The position numbers and the translations under genes are program-made. The notes below the pieces were generated by a model. It saw only the letters and a program-made list of their open reading frames with translations, was not told where the DNA came from and did not search any database. A DNA stretch of 64,000 nucleotides from Turritopsis dohrnii (lineage: Eukaryota; Cnidaria; Hydrozoa; Anthoathecata; Oceaniidae), in NCBI GenBank assembly GCA_027922465.2, contig BQMF02000008.1, positions 1,550,001-1,614,000 of the forward strand, given 5' to 3'. Of the stretch, positions 10,012 to 23,000 are shown piece by piece. Every line of letters starts with the position of its first letter. Position 1 is the stretch's first letter.

Positions 10012-13000
10012 TTATTGATTTGAGTAAACCCGAGCTACGGCTTTATTAATACAATAGGAAAAACATTTTTCCGCGAACGTTTCAAACTTTTCAATGTTTT
10101 TCAAGTTGTTCGGAAGGTCATTAAAACAACCACCAGCTTGTTGGGCAAAGGAACCCTCAAAAGCGTCAGTCATGTCGATGTTATACTTGTGTTGAATTTC
10201 CGAGCGAAGTTTTCTTCCAGGTGGACGTGATTTTGTTAACTTAAGATAAGTTGGCCATGAAGGCTTGTTTAGGGCTTTGTGTGCCAATTTTACCAAGGAA
10301 AGTGAGATCATTTCTTTGACTGGTAGCCATTGCAACTTGGTAACGTCTATCTCACTGGCATGCCGTCCATACACAAAGCCAGCCGCAGCATTTTGGAGTT
10401 TCTGCAGTTTCCTTAGAAGGTACTGAGGGGCTCCAATGAACAATACGTTTCCGTAGTTAATTCTCGAAAGGATAAGAGCTTGAGCAAGTGACTTTCGAAG
10501 ACGAAAGTCGGCAGATCTTTTGAAGATTCTCAAAGACTTCAAAGTAAAGTAACAACATTGCGTTACTGAGTTGATATGACCTCTCCATGTCAGATGTTGA
10601 TGGAAACGCACTCCCAAGATTTTAATACGGTGATGTGATCAAGTTTTTGATTTTGGCTATTGATTTGCATCACTTCGTTTTGGAGATTGTGTCTTTTATA
10701 CATTTGTGAAGTCGAGAAAAGAATCACCTTCGTCTTGTTGCTATTTAAATAAAGGTTCTTATCTTCCGACCAGGTGTTCACCTCGTTCATCTCCTGTTGC
10801 ATTTTGTTGATGGTCTGGGGCAGGTCGACGACCTTCAAGCAGGGTCGTATCATCAGCGTAAACTAGATACCCAGCAGGCACCAAACGTTATACTAACGTT
10901 AGTGTTACGTTATTTCTTACGTTGTGGTAACGTTAGTGGTTGGTTAGAATGGAAGTCTTTTTTTAATTAGTATAACGTTAAATACTTACGTTAGTACAAC
11001 GTTAAATACTTACGTTAATATAACGTTCAATACTTACGTTAGTATAACGTTAAATACTTACGTTAGTCTAACGTTAGAAAGTAACATCAGGACAACGTTA
11101 AATTTCGTTAATCTACGTTGTATTAACAACATCAAAATGTTATAACATTGTAATGACTTTTGAAGTCATTATAAACAAATCCCGGTGTCCATCCCAACAA
11201 AGTAAGAAAAATGACGAAAACAGCGAATAGTCATAGAAGTTGATATTTACCTTTGATTGACAAGAAAAGCATATTTTTATGTCAATATTTACGCATGCCT
11301 AATAGAAGAAAAAGAAACAAATATAAGTGAAGGTGTTAAACGAATGCTTGTGGTTACGGCAAATTGCAATAAATGAAAATCAACGGAAATTCATGCCATC
11401 CATTCTAACCAACCACTAACGTTACCACAACGTAAAAACTAACTTAACACTAACGTTAGTATAACGTAAATTTACGAAATTTAACGTTGTCCTGATGTAA
11501 CTTTCTAACGTTGTACTAACGTAAGTAGTTAACGTTGGAGTAACGTTGGTTTTACGTTGGTAACGTTAAACCTAGAACCAACGTTAGACTAACGTTGAAT
11601 AAGCATTGGGTGCCTGCTGGGTAGGTGCTTCCACCAATGGATGAGATAGTGTTGACGTAAAGGTTAAAGAGAACTGGTCCTAAAATACTGCCTTGTGGAA
11701 CCCCAAATTCCACCCGATGAAGGTCCGATGACTTGTCGTCGATTTGTACAAATTGTAGCCGATTAGACAGATATTCTTTGAAAAGGAGCAATAGTTTCCG
11801 TGAAAAACCTAGATGATAATGCTTTCGAAAAGTCAGCTAAAATGGCAAGTTTGACCTCTCCTTTTCGCATTGCACTCAGGATGTCTTCTTTCAGTTTCAT
11901 AAGAATCGTCATCGTTGAGTGACCTCTTCTGAAACCAGATTGTTTTGGGTCGTAGAAAGATTCAGTTTCGATTAGATCGGTTAACTGTTGTAGGATTACG
12001 CGTTCAAACGCTTTAGATAATATTGGTAGAACATTGATGGGTCTGTATTCGGAGAGGGACCTTGGATTGTTGACTTTTGGAACAGGACAAATGCGACTAA
12101 TCTTCCACTCGATTGGCACTGATGAGGTGTTGATGCAGGTATTAATGATGTGTGTCAGAGGTGATGCCAGATGTTCAGCCACAGGTTTATTGAATCTTGA
12201 AGGGATGTTGTCGTAGCCAGTTGAGCAATCTGATCTCAGACCTTTTATCGCTTTTAGGACGTCGTCGTGGGTAACGTTTTGTAGGTTGTAGTTATTGGCT
12301 TTTTCAGGAAGATTGTAAATGAACTCATTTGTTAAATGTTCAGCTATTTTCCCAGTCGTGCAGGTTGCGGTATGGTTGAAGAAGTGATTAACTTTCTCAG
12401 GATCGACTTTCACGGACGTTGGATTTGGATGGAGAATTTTATTGATGACTTTCCATGTTTCGTTGCAGTTTTTGTTCAATAGCAGCTTTTTCATGAAAGT
12501 TCTTTTCGTTTTCTTAATGTTTTGTTTCAGTTTGTTTCTCACTAATTTCAGTTTCTCATGATTAGTTTCGGTTGGATTTTTTCTGTATTCAGTTCTCGCA
12601 CGATTTCGTTGACGTTGGAGATCAGTGATATTTAGATTTTTCATCCATGGAAATGGAGGTCATGTGATTTTCACTTTTCGTAGTGGTGAATGTCTTGAAA
12701 TGCACTCTGTTATTAGATTGTTAAGGATATTGACCTTGTCCGACACTTCTTCAAATACGTAAACAAGGTTGGTGGAAGTGAATTAAAATCTCTTTTATAT
12801 ACCCATGTCAAGATTTCGTTCATCTCTTATCAGTTTGTACCTTGCTTCGAACTTTGTTTTTGCTGCTTTAAAAATGCAGAAGGGCCGTCATGGTCTGAAA
12901 TCTCGTCGCAGAAAATCAAACCATGATCTATAAGCTTCATAGATTGGTTGGAGATGATATGATCAATGAGTGAGCTCGACTGTCTGGTGGGCTGAGTTCC

Positions 13001-13617
13001 GTGTTGTGTAAGATTGAAGGTGTTGAGGATGTCTTTGTATCTTGCTACTCCTGGAGATTCTTTCGTAAGGTCGATGTTGAAATCCCCAGTAATGATGATT
13101 GGTCCCTCGTGGAGCCGTGTCACTTGTGAAATAATAGTTTCGAACTTTTCAAGGAATTGGAATTTTTCTTGTTGCTTGCTGCTAGGTTGGTAAAAATTCC
13201 CGATGATAATATTCTTTGATCATTTTTGTTTGATTTCGATCCACTGGTGTTCGACGGAGACATCCAGGTCGACGAGATCTTTTCTTTCCTTCGCATTGAT
13301 GTTGTCTTTGATGTAGTAGCCGACCCCACCACCTTTCACGCGATCACGGTTACGAAAATTATTTGTGTAACCTGAAATTGCAACTGACTTCAACAGATTT
13401 GCATTGTCCTTGAGCCACGTCTCGGATAGATAATGTCAAATTGGTGGGTGTTTAGCATTGCTTCAAATTGTACGAACGTGGACGTAATGGATCGTGTGTT
13501 CAGGTGGGCAATGGAGAAGTGTTGACGATATTTATTGAGTGCTGAAACAGTTGGAAGTTCATAAGGTATATTCTCATCGAGGAGAGCGTTTCTTTCAAGA
13601 TTTACCTTATTATACAA
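10012..13617 (-). pseudogene. Broken LINE polyprotein: endonuclease and reverse transcriptase
   Basis: The reading frame is scattered over at least six pieces on the minus strand. At 13617-13390 is the start of an exonuclease-endonuclease-phosphatase type nuclease (FSIAHLNTRSI). At 13332-12830 come further nuclease parts, including TGDFNID and SLIDHI. At 12644-11763 is the start of the reverse transcriptase, with SEYRPINVLP and SGFRRGHST. At 11791-11640 is GVPQGSILGPVLFNLY. At 10868-10012 are the YADD catalytic motif and the C-terminal part. A DNA element (10870-11621) sits immediately before YADD. The D-F-S-K-A motif is followed by a short deletion that shifts the frame. It is not a host gene. 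Confidence 0.85.
10870..11621. mobile_element. CCCAGCAGGCACC-type non-autonomous element with TA target duplication
   Basis: The termini CCCAGCAGGCACC (10870) and GGTGCCTGCTGGG (ending 11621) are inverted repeats and are flanked by TA on both sides (10868-10869 and 11622-11623). The interior is rich in AACGTTA and TAACGTTAG words and has a second long inverted pair near 10925-10955 and 11398-11435, so it can fold back on itself. No reading frame. Removing it with one TA closes the LINE frame just before YADD, which confirms both boundaries. Confidence 0.9.
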
Positions 13618-14512
13618 AATTAACGAATGATGAAATTAACGCCAAAAAATTAACGCGAGAAAAAATTAACGCGATACAAAACCCATTTTCCTTTAAAACA
13701 GACAAAATTAACGCGGTTTCTTGAACTTGTACCTATCGGAGGAGAAAATTAACGCGGTTAAGGAATTTTTGTTGATTTTATATTTTTTCTTTAAAGCCTT
13801 TTAATAAAAATTAAAAAAATTACAAAGTTTCTGTCTCAAATAGTTTCAACGAACTCCTGATACTGTGATTTCTGGCATCTGCTACTGCTTCTGAAATACC
13901 AGCAGCAAATAAAATTGCTCCCATTACTGTGGGCCATATTCCTAGGGAAATAAGCAGGTATACATGGTATGCAATTTTGGAAGGTGCACGAATATCAGGC
14001 GAGGTGATAGATGAGAAGCATAAGCCTTCTCCCCTTGTACAAGGTGGGCTAGAGATCATGATGCATGTTAAAATTGAATGGAATTGTGAAAAGTACTTGG
14101 CAATATTTAAATCAAAGATTGAATCCGTACAGTATTCTATACACGACGATTACATGGACGATTCTAAGGAAATCAAGGATGAATTACTCAAAGAATTCAA
14201 AATCTTGGAAGTCGATAGCAGCGATGAAGATGTATCTGAAGAAGTTCAGGAAAGCGGGAATGATTGACTGTGACTCTTTTGCTAGTAAATACATTTTATC
14301 GCCTAAACAGTTTACATTTTTATCCCTTAGACGGTTTTTTGGGATTTTGGGGGTTTCTATCTGCAGAAAATTAAGGTTGTTAAAATTAGCGAACACAAAA
14401 ATGAAGGGGTGACTAAATTAACAAATATCAAAATTAACGCGGGTATAAAATTAATGCGGACAAAATAAAACCGCGTTAATTTTATCATTCGTTAATTTTG
14501 GATAATAAGGTA
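13603..14512. mobile_element. Element with AAAATTAACGCG motifs, TACCTTATTAT termini and ATT duplication
   Basis: The left end TACCTTATTATAC and right end ATAATAAGGTA are inverted, and each is flanked by ATT (13600-13602 and 14513-14515). AAAATTAACG/AAATTAACGCG words crowd both ends (13617-13760 and 14411-14495). It carries one internal plus-strand frame (13869-14267). It is inserted in the minus-strand LINE and so is younger than it. Confidence 0.82.
13869..14267 (+). CDS. HIRAN-like domain reading frame carried in a transposon
   Basis: The frame is open from just after a TGA at 13866-13868 to the TGA at 14265-14267 (132 codons). No ATG lies at its head, so it is probably a fragment or a spliced exon. 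The core reads VGHIPREISRYTWYAIL, followed by GARISGEV and a later GGLEIMMHVKIEW. This is the shape of HIRAN-like domains found in many uncharacterised cnidarian proteins. The C-terminal part is acidic (SSDEDVSEEVQE). The family call is from pattern memory and is tentative. The frame lies wholly inside the element 13603-14512, so it may be captured cargo or part of an old transposon gene. Confidence 0.45.
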   Translation, partial: FLASATASEIPAANKIAPITVGHIPREISRYTWYAILEGARISGEVIDEKHKPSPLVQGGLEIMMHVKIEWNCEKYLAIFKSKIESVQYSIHDDYMDDSKEIKDELLKEFKILEVDSSDEDVSEEVQESGND

Positions 14513-14832
14513 ATTGCTCCAGACCTGTCGGAAGGTTTGATTTTGAAAATGGAAGTTCAGTGTAGAGGCATTTTGCACAAGTATGGTATCGAGGTATTCT
14601 TGCTTGGATCGCTTTGAGTGTATGACCTCGACAAGGGTCAAATTCACTCCCAGTCTCAATTGAAATTTCAGCGATGTGTCGATTATAATTGATATATATA
14701 TATAACAATTGAATAGGTTTTAAACTAAAAATTTTGTATAGCTTCAGAAAAGCGTCCGTTGCGGGAAGCCACTCCACTGCATATACCTTTTAAAGTTGAT
14801 GTCAAGGTGTTTAGTATACTTAACCCAGAAAC

Positions 14833-15162
14833 TTGTTGACGCACATGGAGCAAATGAAAAGCAAAAGAAAAGAAATTATGCTAAGAGAGTATGTTGATCA
14901 AGGCAGCTTTACACCACTGGTATTTACATGCTTTGGAGGTATGGCAAAAGAATGCACTACATTTTACAACAGACTTGCTGAAATGGTAGCCGAGAAGAGA
15001 AGCAGTGACATCAACATCGTCAAAAGTTGGATACGTACCCCCCTAAACTTTAGTTTACTTCGAATTCAACTTCTGTGCATCAGAGGCCCTCGCAATTGGA
15101 GATCAATATTTGCAGAATCTGATGATCTAAATTTTATTGCAAACGAATGCAGAATCAAGTGA
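14833..15162 (+). pseudogene. C-terminal fragment of a retroelement-type protein
   Basis: The frame contains REYVDQGSFTPLVFTCFGG, then KECTTFYNRLAE, WIRTPLNFSLLRIQLL and CIRGPR. This arrangement (basic lead, SFTPLVF, a Cys with FY.RLAE, a W-I-R helix, C-I-R-G) resembles the C-terminal tail found after the reverse transcriptase of certain LINE-like elements in cnidarian and other animal genomes. Nothing upstream in frame supplies the reverse transcriptase, so it is a truncated remnant. I am fairly sure it is repeat-derived, less sure of the family. Confidence 0.45.
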
Positions 15163-15551
15163 ATCACTTCATATCCTGGTCTACTTGTTGAAAGTTTTTT
15201 TTTTTTATTGTGATTGGGAAGAAAATTTTGTATATTGATGCAACGCAGTGAACGGTGGCCTGCATAAAAATGAAATTTCCGTTTCCAAAAAAAAAATATA
15301 CCTTTTAAACTCGATTATTATCATGAAACCCATAATCAATTAAAAATCTAAATTTGTAAATTGAGTTAATGTAAACAGATATTTTGAACAAGAAAGCTTC
15401 GGAGTCAAATAAGCCTTGTTTTTATGAGAAACTGTTTTTTCATTGCCTTATTTAAATGCACTATGTTGAACTGAGAACTTATATATTTACTTTCTGGTGT
15501 TATAAAAATATGAAATAGGCTTTACTCTCTAACAGATGTTGATTTTTTCTT
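15163..15551. other. Non-coding, AT-rich; nothing recognised
   Basis: Homopolymer runs and AT-rich sequence lie between the retroelement fragment and the SINE. No reading frame, RNA gene or repeat was recognised. Confidence 0.5.
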
Positions 15552-15850
15552 ATTTATTTATTTTTTTTCATTTTACGAATGTTTACCCAGGATAGCCTCT
15601 TCAGTTCCTTAAGGTACTGTTATCAATGAGGGTCCTGCGAAGGAGGTCCTAGAGCATTTAAAGCCCCCATTTGACCTATGAAAGCTGCAATGATAGGAAC
15701 CGCTCAACTAGACAACCATCCTAGACATCATTCCTTCTCTCTTGCTGGGTGCTAAGCAGAGAGGAGTGATTCACACTGTTATAGTCGCTCGCATGACTCG
15801 GTCGGGGACGAGACCCGGGACCAACCGAACAGGAAGCGGCACTCTACCAC
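15552..15850 (-). mobile_element. tRNA-derived SINE, minus strand, head slightly truncated
   Basis: It is the reverse complement of the SINE at 29434-29743: same body (for example AGGACCCTCATTGATAACAG and GAAGAGGCTATCCTGGGTAA on the minus strand) and same tRNA-like head ending near CTCTACCAC. The first dozen bases of the head are missing. The A/T-rich tail faces left (TTATTTATTTATT near 15552-15564). Confidence 0.85.
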
Positions 15851-17001
15851 TCTATTCGGTAGCGAATAGTTGGATAGCAAAGATATTGATGAATGAACTA
15901 TTAGCAATTATAAAATTTGTTTACACTAGTTGTGGTTAAAGATGTTTTAGCAAAGTTTTTCGTTGTATTCGTTGTTTATAACTCTCCTATAATATAACAA
16001 GTATGAAAAAACATTAAATATTAAAAGTATGGAAATTTTTGAAGTAAAATTTTCAGTTCACAAGGAGTATATACACAAGAAAAAAGAAATTGGATTAGAA
16101 TGTACTGTTTTTCCTAATTAAGTAGTAGAATAGGATACCCTAACTAGTTGAGTCACATATCAATTTTCTATATTTTCATACAAACATTTTCAAATGCTAT
16201 ATTGTCATAAAAAGAAGAAGGTCAAATACTATTTCTTGATTTCCGTAAGTGCTGCATTGTGCACGTGTTTCACTTTTGGGAGCTTAAACTTCAATCAATA
16301 CAATCAAAGGTCCTTTAAATGTTCGTATGATTCATCAAACAATCCTATTTTCTTACGTCATCACTTAAATTTATGACACTCAGTACTTCACTTATGTGCC
16401 TGAAATGAATCCCTCACTTGTTTTCAGCCGAGATTCTTCTCACCAAGTAGTGGATTGTGATTAAAATGATGGGTTATTATTCAGATAGGAATACAATAAA
16501 ATTTTCAATAAAATTTTTTTCAATTAACAAAAATAGAAACACAATGGAAAGGAGGAACTAATGTGCTATTTGAAATTTTCGAAAAAACGCAACAAATAAC
16601 AACAATGAAAAAATCAATAGAAAATTTCCTGCAAAATCGCTTGTTTGTATCACATGTATCAGTAACAGCCCAAAAGAGCGTAATAACTGACTGATAAACC
16701 AAATAGGCGTATTAAAAAGGAACACATATTCACAGAAATTCAGTTTAAGAACTATAAAAACAATCCTAAAGAATAAAGTTTTATATCATAAAAATATATT
16801 TTTCAAAAATTCAAATAAAACTCGGAGAGATAAAACTGTCAGATAAAAACAAAACTATTTCTTTAGCAACTCCAGATTATCACATTTGCAACTCCTCGAG
16901 TCAATTTTTGCAGTAAAAGTTTAGTAACATATTACACTTTTGGAAGAAGAAAGAAAACTCAAAATTAACCAAACTGATCAAAAATAATAAATAACACCTT
17001 C
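15851..17001. other. Non-coding, downstream of the large mucin-like gene
   Basis: AT-rich, with no convincing reading frame. It probably includes the 3' UTR of the minus-strand gene that ends at 17002. No repeats were recognised. Confidence 0.4.
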
Positions 17002-20000
17002 TCAATTGTCATCAACCATATTATCATTTACATAAATTCCACGGTTATTTGTTGAATCCAATTCAAGTGAGCTTTCAGTGCCTGGCACCTCGTACATATT
17101 AATACCGCCTTCCTCACTATAACCTTTAAAATGACCAAGTTCATACTCTCGGACTTTGGTCAAAGAAAAATTACGGGATCTTCGCCTCCTCCGGTAAATA
17201 ATAAAGATCAAAATGATTACCAACAACATAACGCCTAAAACACTAAACACCACAACGTACACAATCACCTTCTTTTCTTCCGGAGTAACAGTAGTTGCAG
17301 TATTTCTGAAAGACACAGCACTGAAGGATTGATTACCAGCACTGATGTTCACCCCAGTCACCTTCAGCGCATCATCGAGTTTGCTTTGCACAGAATCTGC
17401 CGTATATGTCGACTCAATTGAATATTTTATAACAATGGAACCACACGATATGTGATCGCTTGGATAGCGGATCTGACTACTTGAAATATTTAAAATACCA
17501 GTCAAAAAGTTGCTGAAAGAATCCGTCAATTGTTGTCGTAAGACGGCATTTCCAATGATAGTTTGACAATCTCCCTCAAATGTGGCCTCACCAGCATACG
17601 TATACAAAGGCAAAACGGCTGTTGTAGAAGGAAGAAACGACATCGTTGAAGGTTGTATCAAAGATGAACTCAAGCCAGGGCTAATCGTAGTATTAGAACT
17701 TGACACAACTGCAGTAGCAAATCCAGTCGACATTGTAGGAACAGATATAAATGACAAAGTAGAAAGTCGGGAATTTGAATCAGTGAAACTTGAATGACCA
17801 GTTGTTACGGAAAGCATTAGACTGCTACCTACTTCAACAGACGTCTGAACAATCTCAGTAATATTTGTCAGTAAACGCACTGATGGAACAACCGAATTTG
17901 ATGCAGCCATTGTAGAATACACAAGAGATTGGTTAGATTCTCCATGTCGGGAGGTTGCTGATACCGCAATGTTCGAAATCGATGACACTGTTGGACTTGG
18001 TGGCACTGTTGAATCGGCGGATGACATATCGGCAGATGCGATGGTACTTGACAAATATGCGACTGAAGAAGTTATGGTATCTGGTAGTAGTAATCGGCTT
18101 GAACGATTAATTTCAATTGAAGTACTTAATACAGTCTCAGAAGTACCGTTTCCAATCGGCGAAAGTGATGTAGTAGCACTTCTTGTCGCTGTTAGAGATG
18201 GATGGACGAAGGAATGATTGACTTTTGAAGAGGAAAATCGAATAATATCACTTCCCTTTATGGAGATACCAGTGTGGATTGATTTGACTTCAGACTTTGT
18301 CAATGTATTCAGAACTGTCAATGACGTTTCATAAAATACAAAACTGCTCATTTCTGACGGAACCAATGCACGTGTTGAATTCACTACTGCGATTGGTGAT
18401 TGTAAGAGTGATTGGTTAAATCCTGGCTGAGTGGTAGTTGCTGATACTACAATGTCGGAAATCGATGCGGCCGTAGGACTTGGCTGCACGGTTGAAAGCC
18501 TGGATGACAAATTGACAGACGCAAGGTTGCTTGATAAATATGCGACTGAAGTTGTTATTGCATCTGACGGTACTAAACGGCTTGTCCGTATCGGAAAGAT
18601 GACTGAACTTGAACGATTAATTTTGATGGAAGTCCTCATTACAGTCTCAGAAGTACGGTTCCCAATTGCCGACAGTGACGTAGCCGCACTTCTCCTCACT
18701 GTTCCAGATGGATGGACGAAGGAATTGTTGGCTTTAGAAGAGGAACTTCCGATCAGAGCAGTTCTCTTGGTTGAGATGTCAATGGGAATTGTTATAGCTT
18801 CAGACTTCGTCGATGCATTCATAACTGTCAATGACGTTTCGTGAAGTACGACACTGCTCATTGCTGAAGGAACCAACGAATGTCTTGAGTTCACTGTGGC
18901 CGTTTCTGAGTACAAAAGTGATTGGCTAGTTCTTGGATACGCGGACGTTGTTGACATCGACTTGTTCGATATAGATGCCACAGTTGGACTTGGCTGCACC
19001 GTGGAATGGCTGGATGTAAAATTGAAAGATGCTATGTTACTTGATAAATATGCAACGGAAGATGTAATTGTATATGAAGGTAGCAATCGGCTCGACGGTA
19101 CTTCAGAGATGACTGATCTCGATTTTGATGTCGTCGATATGGTGGCAGAGGTATCCTTGCTATTTGGTGACATTGATGTAATATCACTTCCTCTCATTGT
19201 TTCAGAAGGATGGACAAAGGAATTGCCAGATGTGGAAGAAGAACTTCTTATCATATCACTTCTACTTGTAGAGATATCAGAGTGGATTGTTTTCACTTCA
19301 GACTTTGTCGTTGCATTCAAGACTGTTGAAGACGTTTTGTAAAGTACAACACTGCTCATTTCTGAAGGAACCAAATAACGTGTTGAGTTCAATATGGAAA
19401 TTGTTGAATACCAAAATGATTGGGTAGATTTTAGTTGCGTGGAAGTTGTTGATACTTTCATGTCCGAAATCGATACCACAGTCGCACTTGGTTGCACTTT
19501 TGTATTGGCCAACGAGAAAGTGACAGTAGTTGCAGTATTTCTGAAAGACACAGCACTGAAGGATTGATTACCAGCACTGATGTTCACCCCAGTCACCTTC
19601 AGCGCATCATCGAGTTCGCTTTGCACAGAATCTGCCGTATATGTCGACTCAATTGAATATTTTATAACAATGGAACCACAAGATATGTGATCGCTTGGAT
19701 AGCGGATCTGACTACTTGAGATATTTAAAATACCAGTCAAAAAGTTGCTGAAAGAATCCGTCAATTGTTGTCGTAAGACGGCATTTCCAATGATAGTTTG
19801 ACAATCTCCCTCAAATGTGGCCTCACCAGCATACGTATAAAAAGGCAAAACGGCTGTTGTAGATGGAAGAAACGACATCGTTGAAGGTTGTATCAAAGAT
19901 GAACTCAAGCCAGGGCTAATCGTAGTATTAGAACTTGACACAACTGCAGTAGCAAATCCAGTCGACATGGTAGGAACAGATATAAATGACAAAGTAGAAA

Positions 20001-23000
20001 GTCGGGAATTTGAATCAGTGAAACTTGAATGACCAGTTGTTACGGAAAGCATTACACTGCTACCTACTTCAACAGACGTCTGAACAATCTCAGTAATATT
20101 TGTCAGTAAACGCACTGATGGAACAATCGAATTTGATGCAGTCATTGTAGAATACACAAGAGATTGGTTAGATTCTCCATGTCGGGAGGTTGTTGATACC
20201 GCAATGTTCGAAATCGATGACACTGTTGGACTTGGTGGCACTGTTGAATCGGCGGATGACATATTGGCAGATGCGATGGTACTTGACAAATATGCGACTG
20301 AAGAAGTTATGGTATCTGGTAGTAGTAATCGGCTTGAACGATTAATTTCAATTGAAGTACTTAATACAGTCTCAGAAGTACCGTTTCCAATCGGCGACAG
20401 TGATGTAGTAGCACTTCTTGTCGCTGTTAGAGATGGATGGACGAAGGAATGATTGACTTTTGAAGAGGAAAATCGAATAATATCACTTCCCTTTATGGAG
20501 ATATCAGTGTGGATTGATTTGACTTCAGACTTTGTCAATGTATTCAGAACTGTCAATGACGTTTCATAAAATACAAAACTGCTCATTTCTGACGGAACCA
20601 ATGCACGTGTTGAATTCACTACTGCGATTGGTGATTGTAAGAGTGATTGGTTAAATCCTGGCTGAGTGGTAGTTGCTGATACTACAATGTCGGAAATCGA
20701 TGCGGCCGTAGGACTTGGCTGCACGGTTGAAAGCCTGGATGACAAATTGACAGACGCAAGGTTGCTTGATAAATATGCGACTGAAGTTGTTATTGCATCT
20801 GACGGTACTAAACGGCTTGTCCGTATCGGAAAGATGACTGAACTTGAACGATTAATTTTGATGGAAGTCCTCATTACAGTCTCAGAAGTACGGTTCCCAA
20901 TTGCCGACAGTGACGTAGCCGCACTTCTCCTCACTGTTCCAGATGGATGGACGAAGGAATTGTTGGCTTTAGAAGAGGAACTTCCGATCAGAGCAGTTCT
21001 CTTGGTTGAGATGTCAATGGGAATTGTTATAGCTTCAGACTTCGTCGATGCATTCATAACTGTCAATGACGTTTCGTGAAGTACGACACTGCTCATTGCT
21101 GAAGGAACCAACGAATGTCTTGAGTTCACTGTGGCCGTTTCTGAGTACAAAAGTGATTGGCTAGTTCTTGGATACGCGGACGTTGTTGACATCGACTTGT
21201 TCGATATAGATGCCACAGTTGGACTTGGCTGCACCGTGGAATGGCTGGATGTAAAATTGAAAGATGCTATGTTACTTGATAAATATGCAACGGAAGATGT
21301 AATTGTATATGAAGGTAGCAATCGGCTCGACGGTACTTCAGAGATGACTGATCTCGATTTTGATGTCGTCGATATGGTGGCAGAGGTATCCTTGCTATTT
21401 GGTGACATTGATGTAATATCACTTCCTCTCATTGTTTCAGAAGGATGGACAAAGGAATTGCCAGATGTGGAAGAAGAACTTCTTATCATATCACTTCTAC
21501 TTGTAGAGATATCAGAGTGGATTGTTTTCACTTCAGACTTTGTCGTTGCATTCAAGACTGTTGAAGACGTTTTGTAAAGTACAACACTGCTCATTTCTGA
21601 AGGAACCAAATAACGTGTTGAGTTCAATATGGAAATTGTTGAATACCAAAATGATTGGGTAGATTTTAGTTGCGTGGAAGTTGTTGATACTTTCATGTCC
21701 GAAATCGATACCACAGTCGCACTTGGTTGCACTTTTGTATTGGCCAACGAGAAAGTGACAGTAGTTGCAGTATTTCTGAAAGACACAGCACTGAAGGATT
21801 GATTACCAGCACTGATGTTCACCCCAGTCACCTTCAGCGCATCATCGAGTTCGCTTTGCACAGAATCTGCCGTATATGTCGACTCAATTGAATATTTTAT
21901 AACAATGGAACCACAAGATATGTGATCGCTTGGATAGCGGATCTGACTACTTGAGATATTTAAAATACCAGTCAAAAAGTTGCTGAAAGAATCCGTCAAT
22001 TGTTGTCGTAAGACGGCATTTCCAATGATAGTTTGACAATCTCCCTCAAATTTGGCCTCACCAGCATACGTATAAAAAGGCAAAACGGCTGTTGTAGATG
22101 GAAGAAACGACATCGTTGAAGGTTGTATCAAAGATGAACTCAAGCCAGGGCTAATCGTAGTATTAGAACTTGACACAACTGCAGTAGCAAATCCAGTCGA
22201 CATTGTAGGAACAGATATAAATGACAAAGTAGAAAGTCGGGAATTTGAATCAGTGAAACTTGAATGACCAGTTGTTACGGAAAGCATTACACTGCTACCT
22301 ACTTCAACAGACGTCTGAACAATCTCAGTAATATTTGTCAGTAAACGCACTGATGGAACAATCGAATTTGATGCAGTCATTGTAGAATACACAAGAGATT
22401 GGTTAGATTCTCCATGTCGGGAGGTTGTTGATACCGCAATGTTCGAAATCGATGACACTGTTGGACTTGGTGGCACTGTTGAATCGGCGGATGACATATT
22501 GGCAGATGCGATGGTACTTGACAAATATGCGACTGAAGAAGTTATGGTATCTGGTAGTAGTAATCGGCTTGAACGATTAATTTCAATTGAAGTACTTAAT
22601 ACAGTCTCAGAAGTACCGTTTCCAATCGGCGAAAGTGATGTAGTAGCACTTCTTGTCGCTGTTAGAGATGGATGGACGAAGGAATGATTGACTTTTGAAG
22701 AGGAAAATCGAATAATATCACTTCCCTTTATGGAGATATCAGTGTGGATTGATTTGACTTCAGACTTTGTCAATGTATTCAGAACTGTCAATGACGTTTC
22801 ATAAAATACAAAACTGCTCATTTCTGACGGAACCAATGCACGTGTTGAATTCACTACTGCGATTGGTGATTGTAAGAGTGATTGGTTAAATCCTGGCTGA
22901 GTGGTAGTTGCTGATACTACAATGTCGGAAATCGATGCGGCCGTAGGACTTGGCTGCACGGTTGAAAGCCTGGATGACAAATTGACAGACGCAAGGTTGC

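Larger units (their letters stand above)
9642..14790 (-). mobile_element. Decayed non-LTR retrotransposon (LINE), interrupted by two DNA elements
   Basis: On the minus strand, pieces of one LINE lie in order. An N-terminal stretch is within 14513-14777, endonuclease pieces are at 13617-12830, and reverse transcriptase pieces are at 12644-11640 and 10868-10012. The 16-base T run at 9642-9657 is its poly(A) tail read on the plus strand. Elements at 13603-14512 and 10870-11621 are inserted into it. Frameshifts and a small deletion after the DFSKA motif show that it is dead. Boundaries beyond the tail are approximate; the reverse transcriptase is of the jockey/CR1-like group. Confidence 0.85.
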
